In this document: in pieces, positions 1-10,684 of the stretch
Position numbering within the stretch: the first letter of the stretch is position 1
Layout: every line of letters starts with the position of its first letter
DNA from: Arachis hypogaea
Lineage: Eukaryota; Streptophyta; Magnoliopsida; Fabales; Fabaceae
DNA: 64,000 nucleotides
Direction: 5' to 3'
Assembly: GCF_003086295.3 (NCBI RefSeq)
Contig: NC_092038.1
Coordinates: 106,113,837-106,177,836 of the forward strand
Program-made: the position numbers and the translations under genes
Notes under the pieces: model-generated
The model's input: the letters and a program-made list of their open reading frames with translations, nothing else
What the model was told of the DNA's origin: nothing
Database searches by the model: none

Positions 1-1612
1 ATTCAAAGAAATGTTACAAGATACTAAAAATGCTAACAAAAATATGGAAGCACAATTGGATCAGACAAGACAGCAGTTATCTAAACAAATAACAGAAGAG
101 TGCTAAGCTGTTCATTTAGGGAGCGAAAAGACATTGAATGTCTCAACTCAAAGCAGCAGAAAGCCAAAAAAGGAACAACTGACAAAGGAGGACCAATCCA
201 CTGCCCAAAATCCCTCTAAGGACAGTAAGAGCCCAGAGAGGAATGATCCTGGCATTCAAACGCCAGAAAAGGGTGGTAACCTGGTGTTAAACGGCCACTC
301 TGATGCCAATTCTGGCGTTCGAATGCCAGAAAAGGGCAGTAATCTAGCTTTAAACGCCCATTCTGCTGCCAATTCTGGCGTTCAAACGCCAGTAAAGGAT
401 CAGGCACCTGCAAGTGCTGATAACAACCCTTTTAAGCAGGCTTCTCCAACCACTTCTGTAGGAAATAAACCTGCAGCAACTAAGGTTAAAGAATACAAAG
501 CCAAGATGCCTTATTCTCAGAAACTCTACCAAGCGAAACATGATAAATAATTTGTCCGCTTTGCAGACTATCTCAGGACTCTTGAAATAAAGATTCTGTT
601 TGCAGAGTCACTTGAGCAAATACCCTCTTATGCTAAGTTCATGAAAGAGATTTTAAGTCATAAGAAGGATTGGAGAGAAACTGAAAAAGTTTTCCTCACT
701 GAAGAATGCAGTGCAGTCATTCTGAAAAGCTTACCAAAGAAGCTTAAAGATCCCGAAAGCTTTATGATACCATACGCATTAGAGGGTACTTGTACCAAGA
801 TAGCTCTATGTGATCTTAGGGTAAGCATCAACCTAATCCCTGCATCCACTATCAAAAAGCTTGGTTTGACTGAAGAAGCCAAACCAACCCGAATGTCTCT
901 CCAACTTGCTGATGGTTCCATTAAATTTCCATCAGGCATAATTGAGGACATGATTGTCAAGGTTGGGCTATTTGCCTTTCCCATTGACTTTGTAGTGCTG
1001 GAAATAGAGGAGCAAAAGAGTGCAACTCTCATTCTAGGAAGAGCTTTCCTAGCAACTGGACGAACTTTCATTGATGTCCAAAAAGGGGAGGTGACCTTGA
1101 GAGTTAATGAGGATGAGTTTAAGTTGAATGCTGTCAAAGCTATGCAGCATCCAGACACCCCAAACGACTGCATGAGAGTTGATATTATTGACTCCCTGGT
1201 GGAAGAGGTCAATATGATTGAAAGTCTCGAATCAAAGCTAGAAGACATCTTTAAAGATGTTCAGCCTGATCTGGAGGAACCAGAGAAAACAGAAGAACCT
1301 CTGAAAACTCCTCAGGAAGAGGAGAAACCTCCTAAACCCGAGCTCAAACCACTACCACCATCCCTGAAATATGCATTTCTGGGAGAAGATAACACTTTTC
1401 CAGTAATCATAAGCTCTACTTTAGAGCCACAGGAAGAGAAAGCACTAATTCAGGTGCTAAGGACACACAAGACAGCTCTTGGGTGGTCCATAAGTGATCT
1501 CAAGGGCATTAGCCAAGCCAGATACAAGCACAAGATCCTATTGGAGGATGATGCCAACGCAGTGGTTCAACCACAGTGGCGGCTAAATCCAGCCATGAAG
1601 GAGGTGGTATAG
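1..1612 (+). pseudogene. Gag C-terminus and aspartic protease of element A, broken
   Basis: One frame runs from base 2 to 1612, interrupted by TAA at 104-106 and 548-550 and ending at TAG 1610-1612. It reads a Gln/Lys-rich Gag tail, a Pro/Lys-rich linker built partly from CpG-rich palindromic repeats (241-400), a short conserved stretch, then a retropepsin-like domain. The motif I-L-G-R-A-F-L-A-T is the usual protease C-terminal signature. The active site reads C-D-L-R-V-S (Asp at residue 58 of the part starting at 641), where element B has C-D-L-G-S-S. The flap-side Gly is therefore Arg here, which alone should inactivate the enzyme. The end already contains the start of the RT domain (Y-K-H-K-I-L-L-E-D). 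Confidence 0.85.
241..400 (+). repeat. CpG-rich palindromic repeats inside the gag-pro frame
   Basis: About five units of the type GGCGTTCAAACGCC or GGTGTTAAACGGCC, spaced about 30 bp, with AATTCTGGCGTT as a recurring left flank. They are translated as imperfect peptide repeats (P-E-K-G-x-N-L-x-L-N). The same motif forms arrays in non-coding parts of elements A and B and in their LTRs. Confidence 0.8.
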
Positions 1613-2860
1613 AAAGAGGTCACTAAGTTACTAGAGGCTGTAATTATTTATCCTATTTCTGATAGCCCCTAGGTGAGCCCTGTCCAAGTTATCCCCAAGA
1701 AGGGAGGCATGACAGTGGTTCATAATGAAAAGAATGAACTGGTTCCTACAAGAACAGTTACAGGGTGGCGTATATGTATTGACTACAGAAGACTCAATAC
1801 AGCCACCAGAAAGGACTACTTTCCTTTACCATTCATAGACCATGCTAGAGAGACTAGCAGGCCATGAATACTACTACTTTTTGGATGGCTATTCAGGTTA
1901 CAACCAAATTGTAGTAGATCCTCAGGACCAAGAGAAAACAGCATTCACATGTCCATTTGGTGTATTTACCTACAGAATGATGCCATTTGGTCTGTGCAAT
2001 GCACCTGCAACCTTTCAGAGGTGCATGCTCTCTATCTTCTCTGATATGGTAGAGAAATTTCTGAAAGTCTTCATGGATGACTTCTCAGTATTTGGAGACT
2101 CATTTAGCTCATGTCTTGACCATTTAGCACTTTTCTGAAAAGGTGCCAAGAGATCAACCTAGTTTTAAACTGGGAGAAATGTCACTTTATGGTGACTGAA
2201 GGAATTTTTCTTGGGCACAAAATTTCGAACAAAAGAATAGAGGTGGATCAAGCTAAGGTAGAGGTAATTGAAAAATTACCACCACCTACCAATGTTAAGG
2301 CAATTAGAAGCTTTCTGGGGCATGCAGGATTCTATAGGAGGTTTATAAAGGATTTTTCAAAAATTGCAAAACCTCTGAGCAATTTGCTAGCTGCTGATAC
2401 ACCTTTTGTCTTTGACACAAAGTGCCTGCAGGCATTTGAGACCCTGAAAGCTAAGCTGGTCACAGCACCAGTCATTTCTGCACCAGACTAGACATTTCCA
2501 TTTGAACTAATGTGTGATGACAATGACCATGCCATTGGTGCAGTATTCGAACAGAGGCATGACAAGCTTCTGCATGTCATTTATTATGCTAGCCGTGTTT
2601 TGAATGACACGCAGAAGAATTACACAACCACGGAAAAGGAGCTGCTTGTAGTGGTTTATGCCATTGACAAGTTCAGATCTTATTTAGTAGGATCAAAAGT
2701 GATTGTGTACACTGACTATACTGCTCTAAAATATCTCCTCACAAAGCAGGATTCAAAACCCAGACTCAGAAGATGGGTGTTGCTTCTGCAATAGTTTGAT
2801 ATAGAAATAAGAGACAGAAAAGGGACAGAGAACAAGGTAGCTGATCACCTATCCCGGATA
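1613..2860 (+). pseudogene. Reverse transcriptase and RNase H of element A, broken
   Basis: Ty3/gypsy RT followed by RNase H. RT landmarks are V-S-P-V-Q-V-I-P-K-K-G-G near 1675, F-L-D-G-Y-S-G-Y-N-Q near 1879, M-P-F-G-L-C-N-A-P near 1981, and the catalytic F-M-D-D-F-S near 2071. The connection segment G-F-Y-R-R-F-I-K-D-F-S lies near 2330. RNase H carries an altered first acidic motif (C-D-D-N-D), T-E-K-E-L-L near 2633 and Y-T-D-Y near 2709. Breaks: TAG at 1670-1672, a frameshift near 1845, a frameshift near 2135, TAG at 2489-2491 and TAG at 2792-2794. Several stops look like C-to-T or G-to-A changes, as expected from long methylation. No function is likely. Confidence 0.88.
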
Positions 2861-3412
2861 GAACCAATAGCAGGAGTTTCCCTCCCTCCTACTGAGACCT
2901 CTAAAATCTTTCTGGATGAGCAACTCATTGCCATTCAGAAAGTACCATGGTTTGCAGACATTGCAAACTATAAAGCTGTGAGATTCATACCCAAAGAGTA
3001 CAGTAAGCAACAAAGAAATTGATTTTTGATGCAAAATACTACTTGTGAGATGAACCATATCTCTTTAAGAGGTGTGCAGATGGAATAATCCATAGATGTG
3101 TACCTAGAGAAGAGGCACAGAAGATCCTATGACATTGCCATGGATCGCAATATGGAGGACATTTTGGAGGTGAGTGAATAGCCACTAAGGTCCTCCAATG
3201 TGGCTTCTACTGGCCTGCTCTCTATAGAGACTCCCGAGAGTTTGTACGTAACTGTGACAGTTGCCAGAGAGCTGGTAATCTACCTCACGGTTATGCCATG
3301 CCTCAACAAGGGATTTTAGAGATTGAGTTGTTTGATGTATGGGGAATTGACTTTATGGGACCTTTTTCACCATCATATTCAAACACTTATATCCTGGTGG
3401 CAGTAGCATAAA
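2861..3412 (+). pseudogene. Integrase N-terminus of element A, truncated
   Basis: Shows the H2C2 zinc-binding region: H-C-H-G-S-Q-Y-G-G-H-F-G near 3130 and C-D-S-C-Q near 3253. The start of the catalytic core follows with W-G-I-D-F-M-G-P-F near 3340, giving only the first Asp of the D-D-E triad. A stop follows near 3408, then AT-rich non-coding DNA, so the other two catalytic residues and the C-terminal domain are gone. Internal stops occur near 3020, 3086 and 3176. Confidence 0.8.
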
Positions 3413-3545
3413 TTAGATGTTTATAACAATTATATAAGTCATTTTATTTTTTTATTCATGTTTGTTAATATATTTCAGTAAATAATTTAGAAAAATGAAG
3501 GTTTAGAACATAAAGCATAGGAATCACAGAAAAAAAGATCTCACT

Positions 3546-3815
3546 GGCGTAAAAACGCCAGTAAGGAGGCATTTTGGGCGTTAAACGCCGGAATGGGCAC
3601 CATTCTGGGCGTTTAACGCCAATAAAGGTAACATTCTGGGCATTAAACGCCAGAATGAGCAGCGTCCTGGCCGTTCAGAAAAATGCCTAGTGACAAAGGA
3701 TTTCTGGCGTTTAATGCCAGCCAAGGTACCTGGCTGGGCGTTAAACGCCCAGATTGGCCAGCAAATGGGCGTTAAACGCCAAAATGGATACCATTCTGGG
3801 TGTTTAACACCATAA
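3546..3815 (+). repeat. Array of GGCGTTTAACGCC-type near-palindromes (element A)
   Basis: Eight or nine degenerate units with arms GGCGTT and AACGCC around 1-3 central bases, spaced 25-40 bp, joined by recurring linkers such as CATTCTGGGCGTT. One unit (3797-3812) reads GGTGTTTAACACC: both arms changed symmetrically from CpG to TpG/CpA, keeping the palindrome. The array lies about 400-670 bp upstream of the candidate internal promoter of the extra ORF. Confidence 0.85.
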
Positions 3816-4215
3816 CAGTAGGGGGAGGGGAATCTCATTCCCAATTCAAATTTTTTTCAAATTTTCTTGTTTTAATTCATAATTTTTTGCATAAACACAT
3901 TACAAATCTTCATCTTTCAATTGCCAACTTCAAAAATTATTAATCTTATAAATTCTTCTTAATTCTTTTTTAATTCTTTTCAATTCTTTTTCAAAACGTT
4001 TTTAAATCTCATTTATCTTTCCAAATCTTTTTAAATCATCCATACTATCTTTTATTTCTTAGATGCATCAACAAAAATTCAGATTTCAATTCCTCATATC
4101 TTTTTCATATCTTTTAAATTTTAAAATCTATCTTTTTTATATCATGTTTATCTTTTATCAATCATATCTTTCTATCTTTTTTTTTCTAAAATTTTGAACC
4201 CTTTCCTCCCTCCCC

Positions 4216-4356
4216 TTTAAATGCACGTTTGGCCTTCCCCCTTGAGCCATCATTTGAATCTATCTCTCCCTCTCTTCCTCCTCTTTCTTTTTCTTTGCTT
4301 GAGGACAAGCAACTCTCTAAGTTTGGTGTATTTTTCTGTGATTACTAACCAAGATA
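4216..4356 (+). promoter_or_regulatory. Candidate internal promoter and leader of the extra ORF (element A)
   Basis: A TATA-like TTTAAAT at 4216-4222 is followed by a CT-rich tract, a hairpin (TTGCTTG, loop AGGA, CAAGCAA at 4295-4312) and TAAGTTTGGTGT at 4318-4329, then the extra ORF. Element B has the same arrangement with a canonical TATAAATA, so this copy looks like a decayed version. Confidence 0.45.
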
Positions 4357-4789
4357 CTGGCACCTAAGGCCGGAGAAACCTCTAGAAAGAGGAAAGGGAA
4401 GACAATAGCTTCCACCTCCGAGTCATGGGTGATGGAGAGATTCATCTCAAAAGCCCATCACTAGAAAGAGGACGGATCAAACAAGAGAGCCCATTCATAG
4501 ACCTCAACAAGAGCATGAGGAAATTCCTGATCAAGAAATTCCTGAGATACCTCAAGGGATGCATTTTCCTCCACACAACTATTGGGAGCAACTCAACACC
4601 TCTTTAGGAGATTTGAGTTCCAACATAGAGAAACTAAGGATGGAGCACCAAGAGCACTCCATTATCCTCTATGAAACTAGAGAGGACCAAAGAGCCATGA
4701 GAGAGGAACAACAAAGGCAAGGAAGAAACATTGAGGAGCTCAAACACTCCATAGGAACTTCAAGAGGAAGAACTAGCCAACATCACTAA
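4357..4789 (+). pseudogene. Extra ORF of element A, internally deleted
   Basis: Corresponds to the extra ORF of element B (59065-60219, - strand). The start region reads CTG where B has ATG, then A-P-K-A-G-E-T-S-R-K. After about 30 codons the sequence jumps across most of the plant-transposon domain to the C-terminal part. The C-terminal 76 residues (4559-4789) are well preserved: N-Y-W-E-Q-L-N-T-S-L, then a Glu/Gln/Arg-rich segment of coiled-coil character ending His-His. The two parts are in different frames. No product expected. Confidence 0.7.
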
Positions 4790-5878
4790 GGTGGACCCGT
4801 TCTTTAATTTCCTTGTTCTTATTTTTCTATTTTTCAATTTTTATGCTTGATATTTTATTTATGTTTGTGTCTTCATTACATGATCATTAGTATTTAGAGT
4901 TTATGTCTTAAAGTTATGAATGTCCTATAAATCCTTCAACCTTCTTAAATGAAAAATGTTCCTCATTACAAAAGAACAAGAAGTACATGAATTTCGAGTT
5001 TTATCTTGAAATTAGTTTAATTATTTTGATGTGGTGGCAATACTTTTTGTTTTCTGAATGAATGCTTGAACAATACATATTTTTATAGTGAAGTTTATGA
5101 ATGTTAAAATTGTTGGCTCTTGAAAGAATAATGAAAAAAGAGAAATGTTATTGACAATCTGAAAAATCATAAAATTGATTCTTGAAGCAAGAAAAAGAAG
5201 TGAAAAATACAAAGCTTGCGAAAAAAATGAAAAAAATTAAAGAAAAAGAAAAAGCAAGCAGAAAAAGCCAATAGCTCTTTAAACCAAAAGGCAAGAGCAA
5301 AAAGCCAATAACCCTTTAAACTAAAAGGCAAGGGTAAAAAGGATCCAAGGCTTTGAGCATTAATGGATAGGAGGGCCTAAAGGAATAAAATTCTGGCCTA
5401 AGCAGCTAAATCAAGTTGTCCCTAACCATGTGCTTGTGGCATGAAGGTCCAAGTGAAAAGCCTGAGACTGAGTGGTTAAAGTCGTGATCCAAAGCATAAA
5501 GAGTGTGCTTAAGAACTCTGGGCACCTCTAACTGGGGACTCTAGCAAATCTGAGTCACAATCTGAAAAGGTTCACCCAGTTATGTGTTTGTGGCATTTAT
5601 GTATCCGGTGGTAATATTGGAAAACAAAATGCTTAGGGCCACGGCCAAGACTCATAAAGTAGCTGTGTTCAAGAATCAACATACTAAACTAGGAGAATCA
5701 ATAACACTATCTTAATTCTGAGTTTATATAGATGCCAATCATTCTGAACTTCAAATGATACTCCAAAACTGTTCAGAAGCAAAAAGCTACTTGCCCGGCT
5801 CATCTAATTGGAACTAAGCTTCATTGATATTTTGGAATTTATTGTATATTCTCCTCTTTTTATCCTACTTTGTTTTCA
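4790..5878 (+). other. 3' non-coding region of element A
   Basis: AT-rich with no credible ORF. It is homologous, in opposite orientation, to 58022-59064 of element B (shared stretches on gcaagagcaaaaagccaat, 'tgcttgtggcat' and 'gggcacctctaactgggg'). It probably forms the 3' UTR of both transcripts of the element. Confidence 0.6.
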
Positions 5879-5916
5879 GTTGCTTGGGGACAAGTAACAA
5901 TTTAAGTTTGGTGTTG
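5879..5916 (+). other. Hairpin and polypurine/LTR junction of element A
   Basis: GTTGCTTG-GGGA-CAAGTAAC forms an 8-bp stem (one G-U pair) with a GGGA loop, followed by TTTAAGTTTGGTGT just before the LTR. This is where the plus-strand primer should lie. Element B has the same hairpin with a perfect stem. Confidence 0.6.
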
Positions 5917-7537
5917 TGATGAGCGGATAATTTATACGCTTTTTAGCATTATTTTTACATAGTTTTTAGTATATTTTAGTTACTTTTTATATTATTTTTA
6001 TTAGTTTTTATGCAAAAATCACATTTTTTGACTTTACTATGAGTTTGTGTGTTTTTTTTTAATTTCAGGTATTTTCTGGCTGAAATTGAGGGACCTGAGC
6101 AAAAATCTGATTTAGAGGCTGAGAACGGACTGCAGATGCTGTTGGATTCTGACCCTCCTGCACTCGAAGTGGATTTTCTGGAGCTAAAAAGACCCAATTG
6201 GTGCGCTCTCAATTGCGTTGGAAAGTAGACATCTTGGGCTTTCCAGAAATCTATAATAGTCCATACTTTGTCTGAGATTTGATGGCCCAAACTGGCGTCC
6301 AAACGCCGGTCAGAGACCCTTTTCTGGCGTAAAACACTAGAACTAGCACCAAAACTGGAGTTAAACGCCCAAACTGGCACCAAAACTGGCGTTTAACTCC
6401 AAGAATGGCCTATGCACGTTGAAGCTTTAATGCTCAACCCAAGCACACACCAAATGGGCTCCGGAAGTGGATTTCTACACTATCTGCACTTAGTTACTTA
6501 TTTTCTGTAAACCTAGGTTACTAGTTGAGTATAAAAACTACTTTTAGAGATTCATTTTGTACCTCACGACATTTTTACATTCCTTATTGTATCTCTGACG
6601 GCATGAGTCTCTAAACCCCATGGTTGGGGGTGAGCAGCTCTGCTGTGTCTCAATGAATTAATGCAATTGCTACTATTTTCCATTCAATTACGCTTGTCTC
6701 TATTCTAAGATATTCACTCGTACTTCAACACGATGAATGTGATGATTCGTGACACTTATCATCATTCTCAATTCCATGAACGCATGCTTGACAACCACTT
6801 CCGTTCTATCTGAGCTCAACGTAGTCATTGGGCGACAGCTTGAGTGTGTATCTCTTGGACTCTTGATTCACGAGTTAATTGCCTCTCCTGACAACAGAGC
6901 ATTCAAATCTGTGAGATCAGCATCTTCGTGGTAGAGGCTAGAATCAATTGGCAGCATTCTTGAGATCTGGAAAGTCTAAACCTTGTCTGTGGTATTTCGA
7001 GTAGGATCTAGGAAGGGATGACCGTGACGAGCTTCAAACTCACGGCTGTTGGGTGCAGTGACAGTGTGCAAAAGGATCAATGGATCTTATTCCAACACAA
7101 GTGAGAACTGACAGATGATTAGCCCTGCAGTGAGAACCGTAGCCGAACCATTTTCATTGAGAGGACGGATGGTAGCCATTGACAACGGTAATCCACCAAC
7201 ATAAAGCCTGCCATAGAAAGAGCCATGCGTGTTTGGAGAAAAAGACAGTAGGAAAGCAACGATTCAGAAGACAGAGCATCTCCAGAACCTCAACCTATTC
7301 CTCGTCACTGAATCACAAGTATCATTTATTTCATGTTCTTTTACTTTTTACAAAATAAAACTAAGAATTGTTATTGATGTCCTGACTAAGAATAATAAGA
7401 TAACCATGGCTTGCTTCAAGCCGGCAATCTCCGTGCATTCGACCCTTACTCACGCCAGGTATTACTTGGACGACCCAGTGCACTTGCTGGTTAGTTGTGC
7501 AGAGTTGTGGAAAGTGTGAATCACAATTTCGTGCACA
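5917..7537 (+). repeat. 3' LTR of Athila-like element A
   Basis: Begins TGATGAGCGGATAATTTATA immediately after the polypurine region and ends near GTGCACA. It matches the LTR of element B (56355-57983) along its length. The exact left edge could be 5912 (TGTTGTGATG). It contains a TATA box near 6530. Open frames within it are not genes. Confidence 0.8.
6291..6536 (+). promoter_or_regulatory. LTR promoter of element A: palindromes plus TATA box
   Basis: Four degenerate units of the type GGCGTCCAAACGCC or GGCGTTTAACTCC lie at 6295-6400, followed by TATAAAA at 6530-6536. The spacing and unit type repeat in the LTR of element B. Confidence 0.6.
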
Positions 7538-7540
7538 AGT

Positions 7541-8389
7541 GGGGATGAGGAGCTCTGCTGTGTCTCAATGGATTAATTCAATTACTACTGTTTTCTATTC
7601 AATCACGCTTGATTCTATTCTAAGATACTCACTCGTACTTCAATCTGGAGAAGGTGATGATCCGTGACACTCATCATTATTCTCAATTCTATGAACGCGT
7701 GCCTAACAACCACTCTCGTTCTATCTGAGCTCAACGTAGTCATTGGGTGACAGCTTAAGTGCGTATCTCTTGGGTTTCAGATTCACAGACCGAGTCTATG
7801 AGATCAAAACCTTCATGATAGAGGCTAGAACCAATTGACAGCATTCCTGAGATCCAGAAAGTCTAAACCTTGTCTGTGGTATTCCGAGTAGGATCTAGAA
7901 GGGGATGACTGTGACGAGCTTCAAACTTGCGAATGTTGGGCGCAGTGACAGTGTGAAAAAGGATAATGGTCCTATTCTGATGCTAGCGAGAACCGACAGA
8001 TGATTAGCCGTGCGGTAGCTGTACCCAGTATTTTTCATCCGAGACGAGCAATTCGACAGTTGATTAGTTGTGCAAAAATCGTACCTGGTATTTCTCATCT
8101 GAGAGGATCATATAGCTTGCCATTGAAGGAGCCATGCGTGTTTGGAGAAGAAGACAGTATGAAACCAGAGATTCAGATGACGGAGCATCTCCGGAACCCC
8201 AACCTGTTCCTCATTACTGAATCACAAGTATCATTTATTTCATGTTCTTTTACTTTTTACAAATAAAACTAAGAAATTTTATTGATATCCTGACTAAGAA
8301 TAATAAGATAACCATAGCTTGCTTCAAGCCGGCAATCTCCGTGGGATCGACCCTTACTCACGTAAGGTATTACTTGGACGACCCAGTGC
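7541..8389 (+). repeat. Second, truncated Athila-type LTR fragment
   Basis: Repeats the LTR of element A from about 6628 onward (shared GAGCTCTGCTGTGTCTCAAT), but lacks the LTR start, promoter and end. It breaks off at GACCCAGTGC, where another LTR family begins. It sits head to tail with the first LTR, consistent with unequal recombination between LTRs. Confidence 0.75.
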
Positions 8390-8390
8390 G

Positions 8391-8455
8391 GGTTGTTAAC
8401 CTTTCCAAGATTGGTGAGCCCAAGCGACGTTCTGGCGTCAGTTTGGTATCAGAGC
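8391..8455 (+). other. 5' LTR remnant and primer-binding site
   Basis: The LTR remnant ends ...GGCGTCA at 8440. TGGTATCAGAGC at 8444-8455 is the usual complement of the initiator tRNA-Met 3' end in plant LTR elements. Confidence 0.75.
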
Positions 8456-8731
8456 AAGGTCGGTCTGCGTGGCCTTCACCTTGCTTTAGTAAAATTTTAT
8501 TTGGTTCATGGGTACGGTCTTTAGTGCGGTTCACTCGCTGTTGGTACGAGTCATCATCAGTACGGATTGTCTGCTATGAAGTTTCGGGTCATATCATTCT
8601 TTTCTCTTCTTTTGGTGGCATTTCTGTTGGTGATTATCTTCGTTCATTTCCATCATTATCATCATTGTGCATTCTCATCATCATCACAATATCAACATCC
8701 AAGCATCAGTCTCATTGCATAGTAGTAAAAA

Positions 8732-10303
8732 ATGGCTCCGAAGCGTAGAACTACTCAAGAGAATGAAATGGAGGAGTTATACCGTCAAGTTAAGGAGTTG
8801 CAAGAGCAAATTGCAAAATATGAAGCTGCTCAAAATAATCATGGCAGGCAGAGTGATGACAGTTCTTCTAGTGAATAAGATAATGCAAATCCATTTCATT
8901 ATTCTTCATCGTCTGAAGATTTGTCCACACAAAGAGCACGACACAACATGACTCACAAAGTTAAAGACTTAGGAATCAAAATTGATGTTCCTGAGTTTGA
9001 TGGGAGACTCCAACCAGATGATTTCATCGACTGGCTTTGCACAGTGGGAAGAGTGTTCGAGTTAAAAGACATTCCAAATGACAAGCGCGTGAAGCTTGTA
9101 GCAATCAAGTTGAAGAAGCATGTGTCAGTTTGGTGGGAGAATCTCAAGCGTCAACGAGAAAGAGAAGGAAGAAGAAAGATCAAGACATGGGATAAAATGT
9201 GTCGTGAGCTCAAGCACAAGTTCCTTCCTGAACATTACAGGCAAGATACCTTCATCAAATTTCATAATTTGAAGCAAAAGTTGTTATCTGTGGAAGAATA
9301 TACAATAGACTTCGAAGAGCTGCTTATGAAGTGTGACATTCAAGAGCCTGAAGAACAAACAATTGCTCGTTATTTTGGAGGACTGAACACAGAAGTTTCT
9401 AATGTCATTCAGTTGCAACCATATTGGACTTTGGATGATGTCATTAGGTTGTCATTAAAGATTGAAAAACAAAGAACACAAAGGAATAACACTTAGTCGC
9501 CAAAGAACAAAGAAGTCATCCTTGATATTCAACAAGAAGTGAAGACAAAATTTTTTAAAGGCAACAAGGAGCGTGGATCATCAGGTAGGAAATGCTTCAT
9601 ATGTCAAGGTTTTAGGCATGTTGCTACTGAATGTCCAAACCGAAGGTTTATCACTCTTGTCGAGGAAGAGGTTAATGAAGAACCAATTCAAGAGCAATAG
9701 GAGGAAGGTGGGGTTAACTATGCTATTGAAGAAGTTCCACCCGATTGTGGAGAAGCTTTAGTAGTTTGTTGAAACTTAAATACTGCAAGGGTAATAGAAG
9801 ACGAGAGTTGGCGACGCCACAACATCTTTCATACAAGATGCACTGTTGAAGAGAAGGTTTTCAAGGTCATCATAGATAGCGGAAGTTTTGAAAATGTTGT
9901 TTCAAATTATATGGTAGACAACCTGAAGCTTTCAACCGAGTTACATCCTCATCCTTACAAGTTGCATTGGTTAAAAAAGGAGAATGAAGTTAAAGTAACA
10001 AGGCGATGTTGTGTCCAATTTTCTATGGGAAGCAAATACAAGGATAAAGTATGGTGTGACGTCATCCTGATGGACGCGTGTCATTTACTGTTAGGACGTC
10101 CTTGGCAATATAATCGTCGAGCTATTCATGATGGTTTCAAAAATACATACTCTTTTATCAAAGATGGCAAGAAGATCATATTAACTCCGTTACAATATGT
10201 AGATGGTCAAAAGAATCAAGTTGAGCTGTGCCTTTTCACATCTTTCAAATGCACTCACCAATGGAATCTTTCGCCAATACAAGATGAGCTTTTCTCAACC
10301 TAG
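8732..10303 (+). pseudogene. Gag-protease polyprotein, interrupted
   Basis: One frame from ATG 8732 to TAG 10301-10303, broken by stops at 8876, 9494, 9698 and 9770 but without frameshifts. The N-terminus (M-A-P-K-R-R) has a short coiled-coil-like segment, then a retrotransposon Gag domain with the conserved W-W-E-N-L and L-K-H-K-F-L-P-E-H-Y (residues about 130-175). A CCHC knuckle follows (C-F-I-C-Q-G-F-R-H-V-A-T-E-C, near 9594-9635). The protease has V-I-I-D-S-G-S (near 9872-9892) and L-L-L-G-R-P-W near 10087. The D-S-G-S site is intact. Gag packages element RNA and protease cuts the polyprotein. Four stops in one frame with no frameshift suggest a younger copy than its neighbours. Confidence 0.85.
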
Positions 10304-10341
10304 GGAGGATAATGCAGGAGCCCTTTCCAACCCAGGAAGAA

Positions 10342-10684
10342 TGATGCAGGAGCATGTATCTTTATATTTGTGTCGTTAATTAAAGTAGTCTAGTTTAGCA
10401 TATATTATTACATTGTGTTATGAGTTAGTCCCACATTACCCGAGTCATGAAAGTTTCCCCTCCCCTACTAGTATAAAGATGCGTATGTACCCCTTTTATT
10501 CATCAGAGTTGAATTGAATGAGTTATATATTGAAATAAGTTGTGTGCTTATTTTCCTCTAGGCTCTTTGAGAGTAAGAGGTGCATCCTTGGCTTAGCCAA
10601 CCAAGGTGGGTTCATGGCTACTTTCACCATAATGGGATTGTTAACCTCGCCAAGATTGGTGAGCCCAAGCGATGTCCCAGTGTC
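10342..10684 (+). repeat. 3' LTR of the gag-protease element (about 343 bp)
   Basis: Starts TGATGCAGGAGC after a purine-rich stretch (CCCAGGAAGAA) and ends ...CAGTGTCA. Its last 50 bases match the 5' LTR remnant at 8391-8440. A TATA box (AGTATAAAGATG) lies near 10471. A similar start (TGCAGGAGCC) lies 29 bp upstream, so the left edge is uncertain. Confidence 0.6.

Larger units (their letters stand above)
1..7537 (+). mobile_element. Athila-like Ty3/gypsy retrotransposon A (5' part outside window)
   Basis: Domain order is Gag tail, protease, RT, RNase H, truncated integrase, palindromic repeat array, extra ORF, polypurine region, 3' LTR, as in Athila/Tat-type gypsy elements. The RT box reads F-M-D-D-F, usual for this lineage. 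Integrase stops after its first catalytic Asp and the sequence jumps to non-coding DNA near 3412, so the rest of integrase is deleted. The extra ORF is also internally deleted. There are many stops and frameshifts, so the copy is dead. Its LTR and extra ORF match element B at the far end of the window, in the opposite orientation, but the Gag tails differ, so A and B are related subfamilies rather than recent sisters. Confidence 0.88.
8391..10684 (+). mobile_element. Short gag-protease LTR element with tRNA-Met primer site
   Basis: Order: the last about 50 bp of a 5' LTR, a tRNA-Met-type primer site, Gag with zinc knuckle, aspartic protease, then at once a 3' LTR ending in the same sequence as the 5' remnant (shared AAGATTGGTGAGCCCAAGCG). 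No RT, RNase H or integrase is present between protease and LTR, so it either depended on a partner or lost pol by deletion. No target-site duplication can be tested because the 5' LTR is truncated. Confidence 0.7.

Noticed and set aside
1613..3412. Integrated pararetrovirus (caulimovirus-like) origin for this RT region
   Set aside because: An integrase is present, order is PR-RT-RH-IN, and a matching LTR with polypurine site follows. This is a Ty3/gypsy element.
3546..3815. Regularly spaced palindromes looking like a CRISPR array
   Set aside because: Units are degenerate, spacers are short and similar to each other, there are no cas genes, and the host is a plant. They belong to the retrotransposon.
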